Below are positions 8,557-16,281 of a stretch of DNA of 27,271 nt, piece by piece. Source of the DNA: an uncultured Oscillospiraceae bacterium (GTDB taxonomy: Bacteria; Bacillota; Clostridia; Oscillospirales; Acutalibacteraceae); the NCBI GenBank assembly GCA_900549155.1, contig URNF01000014.1, positions 1-27,271 on the forward strand. The letters run 5' to 3'. Position 1 is the first letter of the stretch; each line of letters begins with the position of its first letter. A program made the translations under genes and the position numbers. A model generated the notes under the pieces. The model made no database searches. It was not told the DNA's origin and saw nothing but the letters and a program-made list of their open reading frames with translations.

Positions 8557-11506
8557 TGCTCTCACCCCCGATACCGTACTCATTTTGCTTGCGCAGAAGC
8601 TCGCGGCGGATCTCCTTGACCGCGTCCTCCAGCGCCTCATGGGCGTCCTGCCCGCTCATCACCGCGCGCGTCCATGCGTTGTTCAGCTGACGACCGGTGA
8701 TATAGCCGCCGAGGACATTGCGCGGATTGCGCATGTCACGCATGGCACCTTCAAACACCGCCAGATCCTGTCTGTCCCAGGACAGCTGTGAGAATGCCGT
8801 TGTGTTCGCCGTGAACCAACGCGCCTGGAGACCGACCGATGCCTCGATGTCCTCGCCGTACCGGTACTGCACATCCGCGCTCATATACCACCGCAAAAAG
8901 TCCCAGGCATCCGCGTTTTCGCGCTCGCCCTTGTCAAACATCATGCAGGTGGTCATCGCACCGATGGCGGAGCGGTCAAGCGTGCCGTCCTCCCGCCGTG
9001 TACCGGGAATGCGGGCGATCCCCCATTTGCCGTACAGCTCCGGTGCGGCGACCTTCAGCGTCAGATAGTCATTGAGACCGCCGACAAAGATCGGAATGTC
9101 GCCCGTGCGGAAATGGTTGAACACATTGATCTCGCGCGGGAGATTATACTGCGTGTAATTCTGCACCCACTGATCGAAAGCGGCATAGGCGATGTTGCTG
9201 TCGAGAAGAGTCTGAAGCCCGCTTTCGTCATAGATCTCGCCGCCGCGCTGCCACAGATAGGTGTAAAAAGCGCAATACTGATAGGTGGCGGTGGTGCTTG
9301 TTGTGATCGGGATATAGAAATTATAGTTATTCTGCTTGAGAGACGGCAGCAGCCTGCCGTACAGCGTGTCCCAATCCTCCGGCACAGACAGCTTCAGCTT
9401 TTCCATGATGTCCTTGCGATAGAACAAAAACTGGAAATCCATCGTTTCCGGCAGGGCATACACGCCGCCGTTATAGCCAAGCGGTTCCATCACACCGTCC
9501 ACAAAGGTGCTCGCCAGCTCCTTATAGCCGGGTAGGGAGCTCAGCTCCACAACGCTGTCGCGGATCGCCAGCTCCACCGGTGTGCTGCTGTCGCTGCCGA
9601 TCGCCACATTGGGCGAATTGTCCGCGACCAGCGACAAAAGGATCGGGCTGACACCGCCGATCGCGCCGACAGAGCCGGAAGGCAGGATGTTCACCTGTAC
9701 GCGCACGCCGCTTTGCGGCGTGTATTCTTCGTCCGCCATCTGCTGGAGCAGCTCGCCCCATTCGCGTCCGCGGGCGATCCAAACGCTGATGGTGTGTTCT
9801 TCCGCTTCGCCGTCGGCGGTGCTCATGCTGTTGTAATCCTTGTGAAAGGACGCCCAAAAGTTGAGCCATCCCGCCTTGATGCGCTGCCAGATCGTGCTGG
9901 AACGGTGCTTCACCGCCGTGTTCGGCGCCGACAAAATGAGCGTGTCAAGGGTGATCGGCGTTTCCAGCAGTGTGCTGTACCAGGAGGAAAGATTGGTCTG
10001 CATGACGGTGAGCGAGCCGTCGCTGCCCGCCGCCGTGGGAATGCTGTCGGGATCGCGCAGATACCCGTCAAGCTCCGTGGCAGCGTTGTCGATATTGGAA
10101 ACCATGGTGGTCTGCCGACCGGACAGAGCATGCAGATGCGCCGACTGTGTTTTCAGCGTGTCGCGGATGCTCTGCAGCGTCGGCATGAGCCAGGATATTT
10201 TCTTGTCCAGTTCATAATCAAAGTTGGCGTCCGGCACGGCACCGACAACGGTGTTGATGTCCATGAGCAGGGACGCCAGGTCGGCGCTCGCACGCTTGAG
10301 CTCCGAAACGGTCTCACTGAGCTCCCCCGCGACCACGCGCAGGCTCAGCCGATGCTTCCCCTTTTCGAGATAGAATGCAAACGGTTCGTCACCGCCGAGG
10401 GTGACGGTCTGCCAACGGGAAGCATAGGGGAACGGGACGGCAAGCACTTCCTCAAAGGGCACCTCGCCGTCGATCATCAGCTGACGGTAGACGGTCAGCC
10501 CCTCTCCCGTGTTCTGAAGAACACGCAGGCTGATCTGATATAAGCCCGTTTCGGGCACATCACATTCCCAGGTGATGGATTGCCAGCTGCTTTTCCACCG
10601 TTCGCCGCCGACCGTGTTGAGACGGAGCTTCGAATAGGTGAACGGTGTGGTGGCGGGATCGGCATCCGACAAACGGCGGATGGTGCGATCCGAGCAGGTC
10701 AGAAAGTCTTCCGCCTCCTGCGTCAGCGGTTCGCCGCTGTATGCGGCAGCGGTGTGAGAGGCATGATAGTCCGCATAGGACTTCCACTGCGGCATCCCCT
10801 CCACCGTCAAGGCCCCCACCGCCATTTTGCCCGAAACATGCGTCAGGGTCACGGTGTGTGTGCCCGCAGAGAGATAAAATTCCAGCGGGCGCGCATACAG
10901 GGCGTTCGTGTCATAGATATATTGCTTCTGCCAGGTGCAGATCTGCTGCATGCCCGGCGCTTTTTCGTCACCGTTGGTATCGGTGGTGACAGTCCCCTTT
11001 TCTTCCCACTGACGGAAAAAAAGGCAGGTCTCGCTGTCGGCACAGACCGACTTGCCGTCGATCTGCACGCCGCGCTGGATCAGCGAAACATCGTCCGCAA
11101 ACGGCAGCCAATCCAAAGCCAGCACATACAGCCCGCTTTTTTCGACCGTGACAGTCATGGACAGCGACGCCGTGTTCTGATCCCACAAAAACGCCGCACC
11201 CGCATATCCGCCGAGACCCTCCTCAAGACGGACGTCGTTCCAGTCGGTGAAACGGTAGCTGCCCTCTCCGGGTGCATAGCCGTTTTTTTCGTATTCCTGC
11301 AAAAGTGCCGCATACTCACCGAGTGCTGCGGAATTGGAGACAGGACCCGTGCTGACATCATATTTTTCCCGCAAGGGTTGTCCCGGCGCCGCATCTGCGG
11401 CGCCGGAACCGATAAGAGCAACACACAGTATGATCGCCAAAAGACGCGCGGCGCGACGAAGTGCGCACCGATCGCGGCGTTTTGCTGCGGATAAACAAGG
11501 CATCAT
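8546..11506 (-). CDS. Giant extracellular solute-binding protein with N-terminal carbohydrate-binding-like domains
   Basis: 986 aa, more than twice the usual size for a sugar-binding protein. A signal peptide (about 1-40, ending GAADAA) has no lipobox Cys. Two beta-sandwich-like regions follow (about 85-255 and 290-400), with phrases such as SGLYVLALDWLPF and TGLYQISLRVLQ that are typical of carbohydrate-binding domains. A mostly helical connector (about 400-565) leads to a complete family-1-type solute-binding domain (about 569-975), including ALPETMDFQFLFYRKDIM and PEDWDTLYGRLLP. The fused domains could keep a large glycan near the transporter. ATG codons at 11506 and 11503 both fit the AGGGGGA ribosome site. 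It overlaps the downstream permease gene by 11 bases, so it most likely serves the first permease pair. Domain names are by resemblance. Confidence 0.85.
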   Translation of the reverse strand: MMPCLSAAKRRDRCALRRAARLLAIILCVALIGSGAADAAPGQPLREKYDVSTGPVSNSAALGEYAALLQEYEKNGYAPGEGSYRFTDWNDVRLEEGLGGYAGAAFLWDQNTASLSMTVTVEKSGLYVLALDWLPFADDVSLIQRGVQIDGKSVCADSETCLFFRQWEEKGTVTTDTNGDEKAPGMQQICTWQKQYIYDTNALYARPLEFYLSAGTHTVTLTHVSGKMAVGALTVEGMPQWKSYADYHASHTAAAYSGEPLTQEAEDFLTCSDRTIRRLSDADPATTPFTYSKLRLNTVGGERWKSSWQSITWECDVPETGLYQISLRVLQNTGEGLTVYRQLMIDGEVPFEEVLAVPFPYASRWQTVTLGGDEPFAFYLEKGKHRLSLRVVAGELSETVSELKRASADLASLLMDINTVVGAVPDANFDYELDKKISWLMPTLQSIRDTLKTQSAHLHALSGRQTTMVSNIDNAATELDGYLRDPDSIPTAAGSDGSLTVMQTNLSSWYSTLLETPITLDTLILSAPNTAVKHRSSTIWQRIKAGWLNFWASFHKDYNSMSTADGEAEEHTISVWIARGREWGELLQQMADEEYTPQSGVRVQVNILPSGSVGAIGGVSPILLSLVADNSPNVAIGSDSSTPVELAIRDSVVELSSLPGYKELASTFVDGVMEPLGYNGGVYALPETMDFQFLFYRKDIMEKLKLSVPEDWDTLYGRLLPSLKQNNYNFYIPITTSTTATYQYCAFYTYLWQRGGEIYDESGLQTLLDSNIAYAAFDQWVQNYTQYNLPREINVFNHFRTGDIPIFVGGLNDYLTLKVAAPELYGKWGIARIPGTRREDGTLDRSAIGAMTTCMMFDKGERENADAWDFLRWYMSADVQYRYGEDIEASVGLQARWFTANTTAFSQLSWDRQDLAVFEGAMRDMRNPRNVLGGYITGRQLNNAWTRAVMSGQDAHEALEDAVKEIRRELLRKQNEYGIGGESSEG

Positions 11507-11547
11507 CGATTCCCCCTACTTGTGACGTTGCTCCCGTCTTTGCGGTT

Positions 11548-12978
11548 TTATTCCGTGGCGGGCGGGATCAGCGCCGTTTTATCATCGGAATAGGTCCAGC
11601 CCTCTTTGAGCTTTGTTTCCAGCCATTCCTTGTGCAGCTTTTCGCCGAGCTGCTGGATCTTGGCACACTGATCGGTCACGGTCACCTGACCGCTGTAAAT
11701 CTTATCCTCGGACGCCCAGATGCTGGGGTGGAAGGTGCTTTCGATCACATCCGACCACAGGAACATGGACGCCTTGTCATACATCGCGTCGCGCTCTTCC
11801 CAGAGCTTCAGCATTTTCTCGTTGGTGACAAGCGGCTTGAACTTTTCGCTGACCGCCTCGCGCAGCTTCTTGTTGGACTGATACTGCGGAATATAGCCGT
11901 TGGGATTCAGGTTGAACTGCTCCTCGTTATACACATCGCCGATGCCCTTTGTCACCAGCCAGCGGATGAACAGCCATCCGCCGTTGGGATTGTTTGCGGC
12001 AGCGGGAATGCCGTATTGCTGCGAGCTGTAGACGCAGATGTTCTGCTCACCGGTGTAGTCGTCCGCCACCGGCCAGGGCGCAAGACCGATCTCCAGCTCG
12101 TCGTTGACAAACTGGCTCGCCTGCTTCAAATTCACATAGAACAGACCGACATGGCCCGATTTGGGATCCCAATAGGTCTCGTCGTCGGTGGTGAGCAGCT
12201 TGTTGTTATAGAAGGACGGCACCGATTTCGAGAACTCCAGCGACTTGCGGATCTCGGGCGTGTCAAATTCCACGGTGAAGCCGTCGCGGCCGGTCACATA
12301 GCGTCCCATTGCCGAGGACAGCGCCCAATAGCCGATCGTGCCCTTATAGCCGACCTGGGTCGCCTCGCCGCTGCTGTTATACTTTGTGAGCTTCTTCGAA
12401 AATTCCTCAAACTGCGAATAGGTCTTCGGCGGGGTGTCCGGATCCAGTCCCGCCTCACGGAACAGCTTTTTGTTCCAGCCGAGACAGCAAAGCTCCAGAT
12501 CCTCACACACAAAATAGGTCTTGCCGCCGAACGTGTTGCCGGCAAGCGCCATGGGGTTGATATCCTCACGCTTATAGTTCGGGTCGTTGTCGAGATAGAT
12601 GTCCAGGGGGCGGTATAGGCCGGTGTAATAGGCATCCGCCGGTCGGGGTGCAACCAGCACCGCGTCGGGGATGTCCGTGCCGGACTGCACCGCCTGGATC
12701 AGCTGCACATGGTCGGCGGTGGCGGGCACCTGGAAATCCAGCTCATAATCCGGATAATCCGCCAAAAAGCCGTCATAGTACTTCTGGAACTCCTCGGTGT
12801 CCCCTTTCATCCAAACCACGATCTTTTTGCTCGTCGGCTTGATGCTGTCGGGGATGTCCTGCATATCCGAGATGTCTGTCGGTGTGGTGTCCTGCTGCTT
12901 TGAGCTGCCACATGCCGTCAGCATACACACGAGCGAAAGGATGACCAAACCAAAGGAAAAAATGCGTTTTGCCTTCAT
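11548..12978 (-). CDS. Lipoprotein extracellular solute-binding protein (sugar ABC transporter)
   Basis: 476 aa. The N-terminus is a lipoprotein signal with lipobox MLTAC and lipidated Cys at residue 23, then a Ser/Gln/Thr-rich tether. The mature part has the family-1 pattern: KIVVWMKGDTEEFQKYYDGF near the start, then DIPDAVLVAPRPAD, NKKLFREAGLDPDTPPKTYSQFEEF and a C-terminal WLFIRWLVTKG. The ATG at 12978 has a perfect AGGAGG 7 bases away; a longer upstream frame would run through the intergenic region and the regulator. It is the second binding protein of this operon and could feed the second permease pair at 241-2135. The ligand is an oligosaccharide by family, not identified further. Confidence 0.93.
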   Translation of the reverse strand: MKAKRIFSFGLVILSLVCMLTACGSSKQQDTTPTDISDMQDIPDSIKPTSKKIVVWMKGDTEEFQKYYDGFLADYPDYELDFQVPATADHVQLIQAVQSGTDIPDAVLVAPRPADAYYTGLYRPLDIYLDNDPNYKREDINPMALAGNTFGGKTYFVCEDLELCCLGWNKKLFREAGLDPDTPPKTYSQFEEFSKKLTKYNSSGEATQVGYKGTIGYWALSSAMGRYVTGRDGFTVEFDTPEIRKSLEFSKSVPSFYNNKLLTTDDETYWDPKSGHVGLFYVNLKQASQFVNDELEIGLAPWPVADDYTGEQNICVYSSQQYGIPAAANNPNGGWLFIRWLVTKGIGDVYNEEQFNLNPNGYIPQYQSNKKLREAVSEKFKPLVTNEKMLKLWEERDAMYDKASMFLWSDVIESTFHPSIWASEDKIYSGQVTVTDQCAKIQQLGEKLHKEWLETKLKEGWTYSDDKTALIPPATE

Positions 12979-13015
12979 GAAAATCCTCCTGACTGTGAAT
13001 AAGATGATATTGTTT

Positions 13016-13029
13016 CCGTATACATACGG
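13016..13029. promoter_or_regulatory. Palindrome upstream of the lipoprotein binding-protein gene
   Basis: CCGTAT and ATACGG flank a two-base AC centre, a 6+6 inverted repeat 38 bases upstream of the start codon at 12978 and in the 70-base gap after the regulator gene. It could be an operator or an RNA hairpin affecting the high expression normally needed for a binding protein. No convincing -35/-10 pair accompanies it. Confidence 0.35.
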
Positions 13030-13048
13030 GATCGCGACCTTTAATGTA

Positions 13049-13873
13049 TCACTTTTTATATTTGCGGACATACAGCGTCTGATACTGATTTGAGCGTTTT
13101 CTGTATTCCGTCGGTGATATGTTGTGCACGGATTTGAACAGGCGGCTGAAATAGAAGGTGCTTTTATAGCCGAGGCGCTCCGCAATTTCATTCACCGTAT
13201 ACGAGGACGACTCCAGCAGATGCTTTGCCTCTTTCATCCGCATGCTCTGCAGCACCTGCAGCGGCGACTCGCCGGTATAGCGATAATAGAGATTGCGCAA
13301 TGTGCGCTCGCTGACAGCCAGCTGTGCTGCCATATCCGCAACCGTGACCGTGCTGATGTTGGCGCGGATATAGGCGATCGAGGAGTTGATGAGGGTATAT
13401 TCGTCGGACTGTGAGGAAACGCCGGCGTCCACCTTCCAAAGATAGCAGACCGCCGTGAACATGGCGGATGCCGCTTTCGGCTCGTCCCGCAGCAGCAGCT
13501 CCAAGCACTCGGTGCAAAGATCCTCGTGCCAGTTCGCCTGCGGGAGAGGATAGTGCACATTCGGCTTGAGCAGCGGATAGTCGCTGTCGAACTCAAACCA
13601 CCAAAAGTCCCATCCGTTTTCGCCCGCTCTGTAGCTGCGCAGGTCATTGGCATAAATGAGCAGCAATTCCCCCGCACAGACCGTTTCCTCGGCGGCGCGC
13701 AGCACAAGATGCCCGCCGCCCCTGCGCGTCAGTATGGCAATATAGCTCGCGGAATTCTGAAACCAGCGCGTCACCTGATATTCCGCATCCGCTTTGACGT
13801 CATAGACCACCTTGATCTTCTGCACGCTGGGAGCGCGCGCAAAATCCGCAATGGAGAACTTTTCCTGTGTCAC
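13049..13873 (-). CDS. AraC-family transcriptional regulator
   Basis: 274 aa cytoplasmic DNA-binding protein. The N-terminal half (about 20-110) is beta-rich, the cupin-like sensor typical of sugar-responding members. The C-terminal half has the two helix-turn-helix units: VADMAAQLAVSERTLRNLYY (about 178-197) and EIAERLGYKSTFYFSRLFK (about 229-247), followed by SPTEYRKR. The GTG at 13873 is preferred (GAGAGG 8 bases upstream) over GTG at 13882, which directly abuts that site. The gene follows the GH43-like gene by 32 bases with no terminator and precedes the binding proteins, so it is probably transcribed inside the operon it controls. The repeated AAATCGGCAAA-like motif before both units is a candidate target. 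Confidence 0.93.
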   Translation of the reverse strand: MTQEKFSIADFARAPSVQKIKVVYDVKADAEYQVTRWFQNSASYIAILTRRGGGHLVLRAAEETVCAGELLLIYANDLRSYRAGENGWDFWWFEFDSDYPLLKPNVHYPLPQANWHEDLCTECLELLLRDEPKAASAMFTAVCYLWKVDAGVSSQSDEYTLINSSIAYIRANISTVTVADMAAQLAVSERTLRNLYYRYTGESPLQVLQSMRMKEAKHLLESSSYTVNEIAERLGYKSTFYFSRLFKSVHNISPTEYRKRSNQYQTLYVRKYKK

Positions 13874-13905
13874 GCCATACACCTCTCTGCCTCAAGCCCG
13901 TAATT

Positions 13906-15873
13906 TCAACCCTGCATCTTCTTTTTCTTCCAAAGGAAATAGCCGACACTGCCGCCGCAGAACAGGAGCACGATCACTGCCAAAATGCCGACGATGATCG
14001 GCAACGCCGATGTTCCGCCCGCATCTGCGGGTGCGGTCGGAGCCGTCGCATCGGTGTCGATGTCCCCTGCGGTGTCGGCAGTGGGAACGGTCCCGTCTTC
14101 GTTTGTCGGATCGGTGAGCGCCGCATCCGCCGTGCCGACGGTGCCGGCGCTGCCGTTCGGCGTCACCGCGCCGTTTTTGGTCTTCACCGCGGCGGTCGTG
14201 CCGCTGTTATTGCCACTGTTATTGCCGCTGTTGCCCGCAGTGGTCTTTGCCGTCGTCTTGACCGTGCTGCCGAACGGCGTGAAGCCGTCATATTCCTTTG
14301 TGTTTTCAAAAACGACAAAGTCCACAGCCGAGTCGTCATATTTGCCCTTCACATATTGCAGGGTCACGGTCGCGCCGGCGGGGATGTCCACCTTCACGCG
14401 ATAGTCGCTGAATATATAGCTGGAATCCGGCTGACCGTTTGCTTTCAGATTTTGTTTGAATTTCACGCTGGTCTTTTTCACGCCGTTGACGAGAATGTCA
14501 AAGCCGCCGTTCGGATCGTTCGTGCCCGCGCGGATGACCATGGATTTTGCCTTTGGCACATTGCGGAAATGCAGCCCCGAGGTGCCGTCGCCGTTCGGAT
14601 CCTCCGCAAACCAGTCGAAATGCTTCATGCAGGCACCGAGAGAGGGGTTGCGGCGACGCTGTTCCTCCAGCATCAGGTTATACGGCTCACCGTCGTCGCC
14701 GCTCTTGCTCTGCAGCGTCTTGTTATAGATCCAACCGAAGGGAACGGCGTGCTCCGCCTCAAAGAGGAAATATCCCTTTTTGGCAATACCCGGATCGCCC
14801 GAGGGCAGCGCGACGGTGGCACCCATCATGTCCGGTGTGCCCAGATTGGGGATGGTGGCGGTCTTGCCGTTTATGGTGGTCGTCGTCCATTCGATCTTTT
14901 TCAGATTGATGATGCGTGTCCACGCTTCCCGATTTTTGCTGAACGATGAGGGAATGTCGTGATATAGCTTGGCGTTATAATACATCCAGGTCTCTTTCCC
15001 GTCCGCAGAGGGAATGACCGAGGCAACGCCCGTGCCATAGGGCGTGCCGTAGACATCGCTGTTTTTCGTTTGGGAAAAGGCGGGACGCACCGCGCTGAGA
15101 TTGGTCCAGCTGGACGCATCGGCAATGTCCCCCTCACCGTTATACACCAAAAGCCCCATTGCATAGGCATTCATCTTGCAATCGGTGCCGGAATAGATGA
15201 CCGTGACCGTGCCGTTTTTCTGTGCCACGGTCGGCGCTTCCACGTCCCAGCCCGACCAGCCGGAGCCCTTCTGACAACGCAAAAGCAGATCGCTTGCATC
15301 GCTCTTGTTGCTTTGCACCTTGTTCGGTGCCAGCATCTTGCTGATGTGCAGATGCTCCGCAGAGAAGCCGGTGGTGTTGTTCAGATCCTCGCCTGCCGCC
15401 CAAATGAGATACCATTCGCCGGCATGCGCGCCGCTTTCCACGCGGAATGCAAAATGATCCAGCGTCCAGCCCTTGAGCCCGAACGAGCCGATGTTTTGCC
15501 ATTTTCCGGTGAAAGGATCGCCGTCGCACTGCCAGGCGGAGGAACCGAAAGCAAACCATTTGTTATAGGTCACGCCGTTCATTTTCTCCACATACACGGG
15601 CGCACACAGCGGAAAGCCCGTCGGCATCACCCGACGGTTTTCCGCGTCGCCGCGCTCGATGAGGGATTTGGAGCGGAACATCACCATGCCGGCGGATGCA
15701 TCCTCCACATAATAGTAATATCCCGTCTTCGGGTCATAGGAAGCACGGGGATCCTGTCCGCGCCAAAAGCCCTGCGTAAATGTTCCCGTTCCTTTTGTCG
15801 CACACGAAGCCATACTTCCACACCCCACAAGAATCAGAACCAGAGTCGTTAGCAATGAAATACATTTTTTCAT
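13906..15873 (-). CDS. Membrane-anchored GH43-like glycosidase with CBM6-like domain
   Basis: 655 aa surface protein. Signal peptide (1-24; Cys at 18 and 24 could be lipidated), then a five-bladed-propeller-like GH43/GH62-type region (about 30-345): an early WRGQDPRASYD (candidate base Asp41), TLDHFAF (Asp139, candidate second Asp) and WDVEAPTVAQ (Glu212, candidate acid), with YGTGVASVIPSADGKETWMYY late in the fold. A beta-sandwich (about 365-525; FLFEAEHA, SAVDFVVFE) resembles CBM6/35. A Thr/Asn/Gly/Ala-rich linker (530-622) leads to a membrane helix (624-646) and a KKKK tail, an anchor without sortase motif. The ATG has AAAGGAA upstream. GH43 members commonly act on arabinan or xylan side chains; the catalytic residues and substrate here are inferred, not proven. 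Confidence 0.75.
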   Translation of the reverse strand: MKKCISLLTTLVLILVGCGSMASCATKGTGTFTQGFWRGQDPRASYDPKTGYYYYVEDASAGMVMFRSKSLIERGDAENRRVMPTGFPLCAPVYVEKMNGVTYNKWFAFGSSAWQCDGDPFTGKWQNIGSFGLKGWTLDHFAFRVESGAHAGEWYLIWAAGEDLNNTTGFSAEHLHISKMLAPNKVQSNKSDASDLLLRCQKGSGWSGWDVEAPTVAQKNGTVTVIYSGTDCKMNAYAMGLLVYNGEGDIADASSWTNLSAVRPAFSQTKNSDVYGTPYGTGVASVIPSADGKETWMYYNAKLYHDIPSSFSKNREAWTRIINLKKIEWTTTTINGKTATIPNLGTPDMMGATVALPSGDPGIAKKGYFLFEAEHAVPFGWIYNKTLQSKSGDDGEPYNLMLEEQRRRNPSLGACMKHFDWFAEDPNGDGTSGLHFRNVPKAKSMVIRAGTNDPNGGFDILVNGVKKTSVKFKQNLKANGQPDSSYIFSDYRVKVDIPAGATVTLQYVKGKYDDSAVDFVVFENTKEYDGFTPFGSTVKTTAKTTAGNSGNNSGNNSGTTAAVKTKNGAVTPNGSAGTVGTADAALTDPTNEDGTVPTADTAGDIDTDATAPTAPADAGGTSALPIIVGILAVIVLLFCGGSVGYFLWKKKKMQG

Positions 15874-15904
15874 AACATACAATTCCTTTCTTTGTTACAA
15901 ATGC

Positions 15905-15910
15905 ATTATA
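15905..15910 (-). promoter_or_regulatory. Proximal extended -10 element for the GH43-led operon
   Basis: On the minus strand the sequence TGTTATAAT contains a perfect -10 (TATAAT) with the TGn extension, 32 bases before the ATG at 15873. The -35 position holds only a T-rich stretch, so this promoter may need the extension or an activator. A motif copy (AAATCGG) lies about 50 bases further upstream. Confidence 0.55.
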
Positions 15911-15959
15911 ACACGCAGTGATGTGGAGAAAAACTACACAAAACGGAAAAGGTATGCTG

Positions 15960-16179
15960 AAATCGGAAAATGTGCAATCGTCGGAATCGATGCTTTTTTG
16001 TCGGACGGCACATGAAAAATCCGTTCCGAGTGCCGCTCCCGCCCCGTTTTACGGCGTTTTTTCCGCGTGCGGACACAAAAGTGTGACGTCCCGCATTTTT
16101 GAAACGCAAAATGTTCACAATCGGCAAAACAGGGGTCCTATCCAAATTATAGGATATCATTTCGGCAGCCGTCAATCGG
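15960..16179. repeat. Three dispersed copies of an AATCGG-type motif (candidate operator)
   Basis: Plus-strand copies start at 15961, 16119 and 16174, with flanks AATCGGAAAA, AATCGGCAAA and AATCGGATTT. The last overlaps the -35 of the distal promoter, the second lies just downstream of its expected start, and the first lies about 60 bases upstream of the proximal start. All have the same orientation as the four copies between 25950 and 26116. Confidence 0.45.
16146..16175 (-). promoter_or_regulatory. Near-consensus sigma-A-type promoter for the GH43/transporter operon
   Basis: On the minus strand, -35 TTGACG (16170-16175) and a perfect -10 TATAAT (16146-16151) are separated by 18 bases. It lies just downstream of the terminator of the neighbouring unit and about 270 bases before the GH43-like start codon. 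It is the best promoter match I found in the window and likely drives the eleven-gene unit to the terminator at 162-196. Confidence 0.7.
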
Positions 16180-16201
16180 ATTTTTTGTGGAAAATGCTGC
16201 C

Positions 16202-16241
16202 AAAAAAATACACGGAGCGCATATCCGCTATGCGCTCCGTG
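16202..16241 (-). terminator. Intrinsic terminator ending the oxidative-pathway/CBM9 unit
   Basis: A perfect 13-bp stem (16211-16223 with 16229-16241) and a 5-base loop, followed on the minus strand by a seven-T run (plus-strand A run 16202-16208). It starts about 40 bases after the stop of the CBM9-like gene and separates the two transcription units. Confidence 0.9.
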
Positions 16242-16281
16242 CCGTTACACTATTCCAATTCGCGATCGGCAGTCCGCCCGA

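Larger units (their letters stand above)
15874..16201 (-). other. Regulatory region and possible long leader before the GH43-led operon
   Basis: This 328-base stretch has no convincing gene; short open frames in it lack ribosome sites and protein-like composition. It is more AT-rich than its surroundings. It contains a distal near-consensus promoter (16146-16175), a proximal extended -10 (15905-15910), three AATCGG motif copies and a small inverted repeat TCCTAT/ATAGGA (16136-16154) overlapping the distal -10. If the distal promoter is used, the mRNA has a leader of about 265 bases; I did not recognise a known riboswitch in it. Confidence 0.6.

Noticed and set aside
241..15873. Search for an ABC ATPase within the transporter operon
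   Set aside because: No Walker A, LSGGQ or Walker B-bearing frame was found; CUT1 importers of Firmicutes often use a shared ATPase encoded elsewhere, so its absence is not in itself strange.
13906..15873. Sortase-type LPXTG signal in the GH43-like protein
   Set aside because: No LPXTG or NPXTG precedes the terminal helix; the end looks like a plain membrane anchor.
15906..16175. 89-codon minus-strand frame in the leader of the GH43-led unit
   Set aside because: It would start inside the -35 of the strong promoter, has no ribosome site and no protein-like features.
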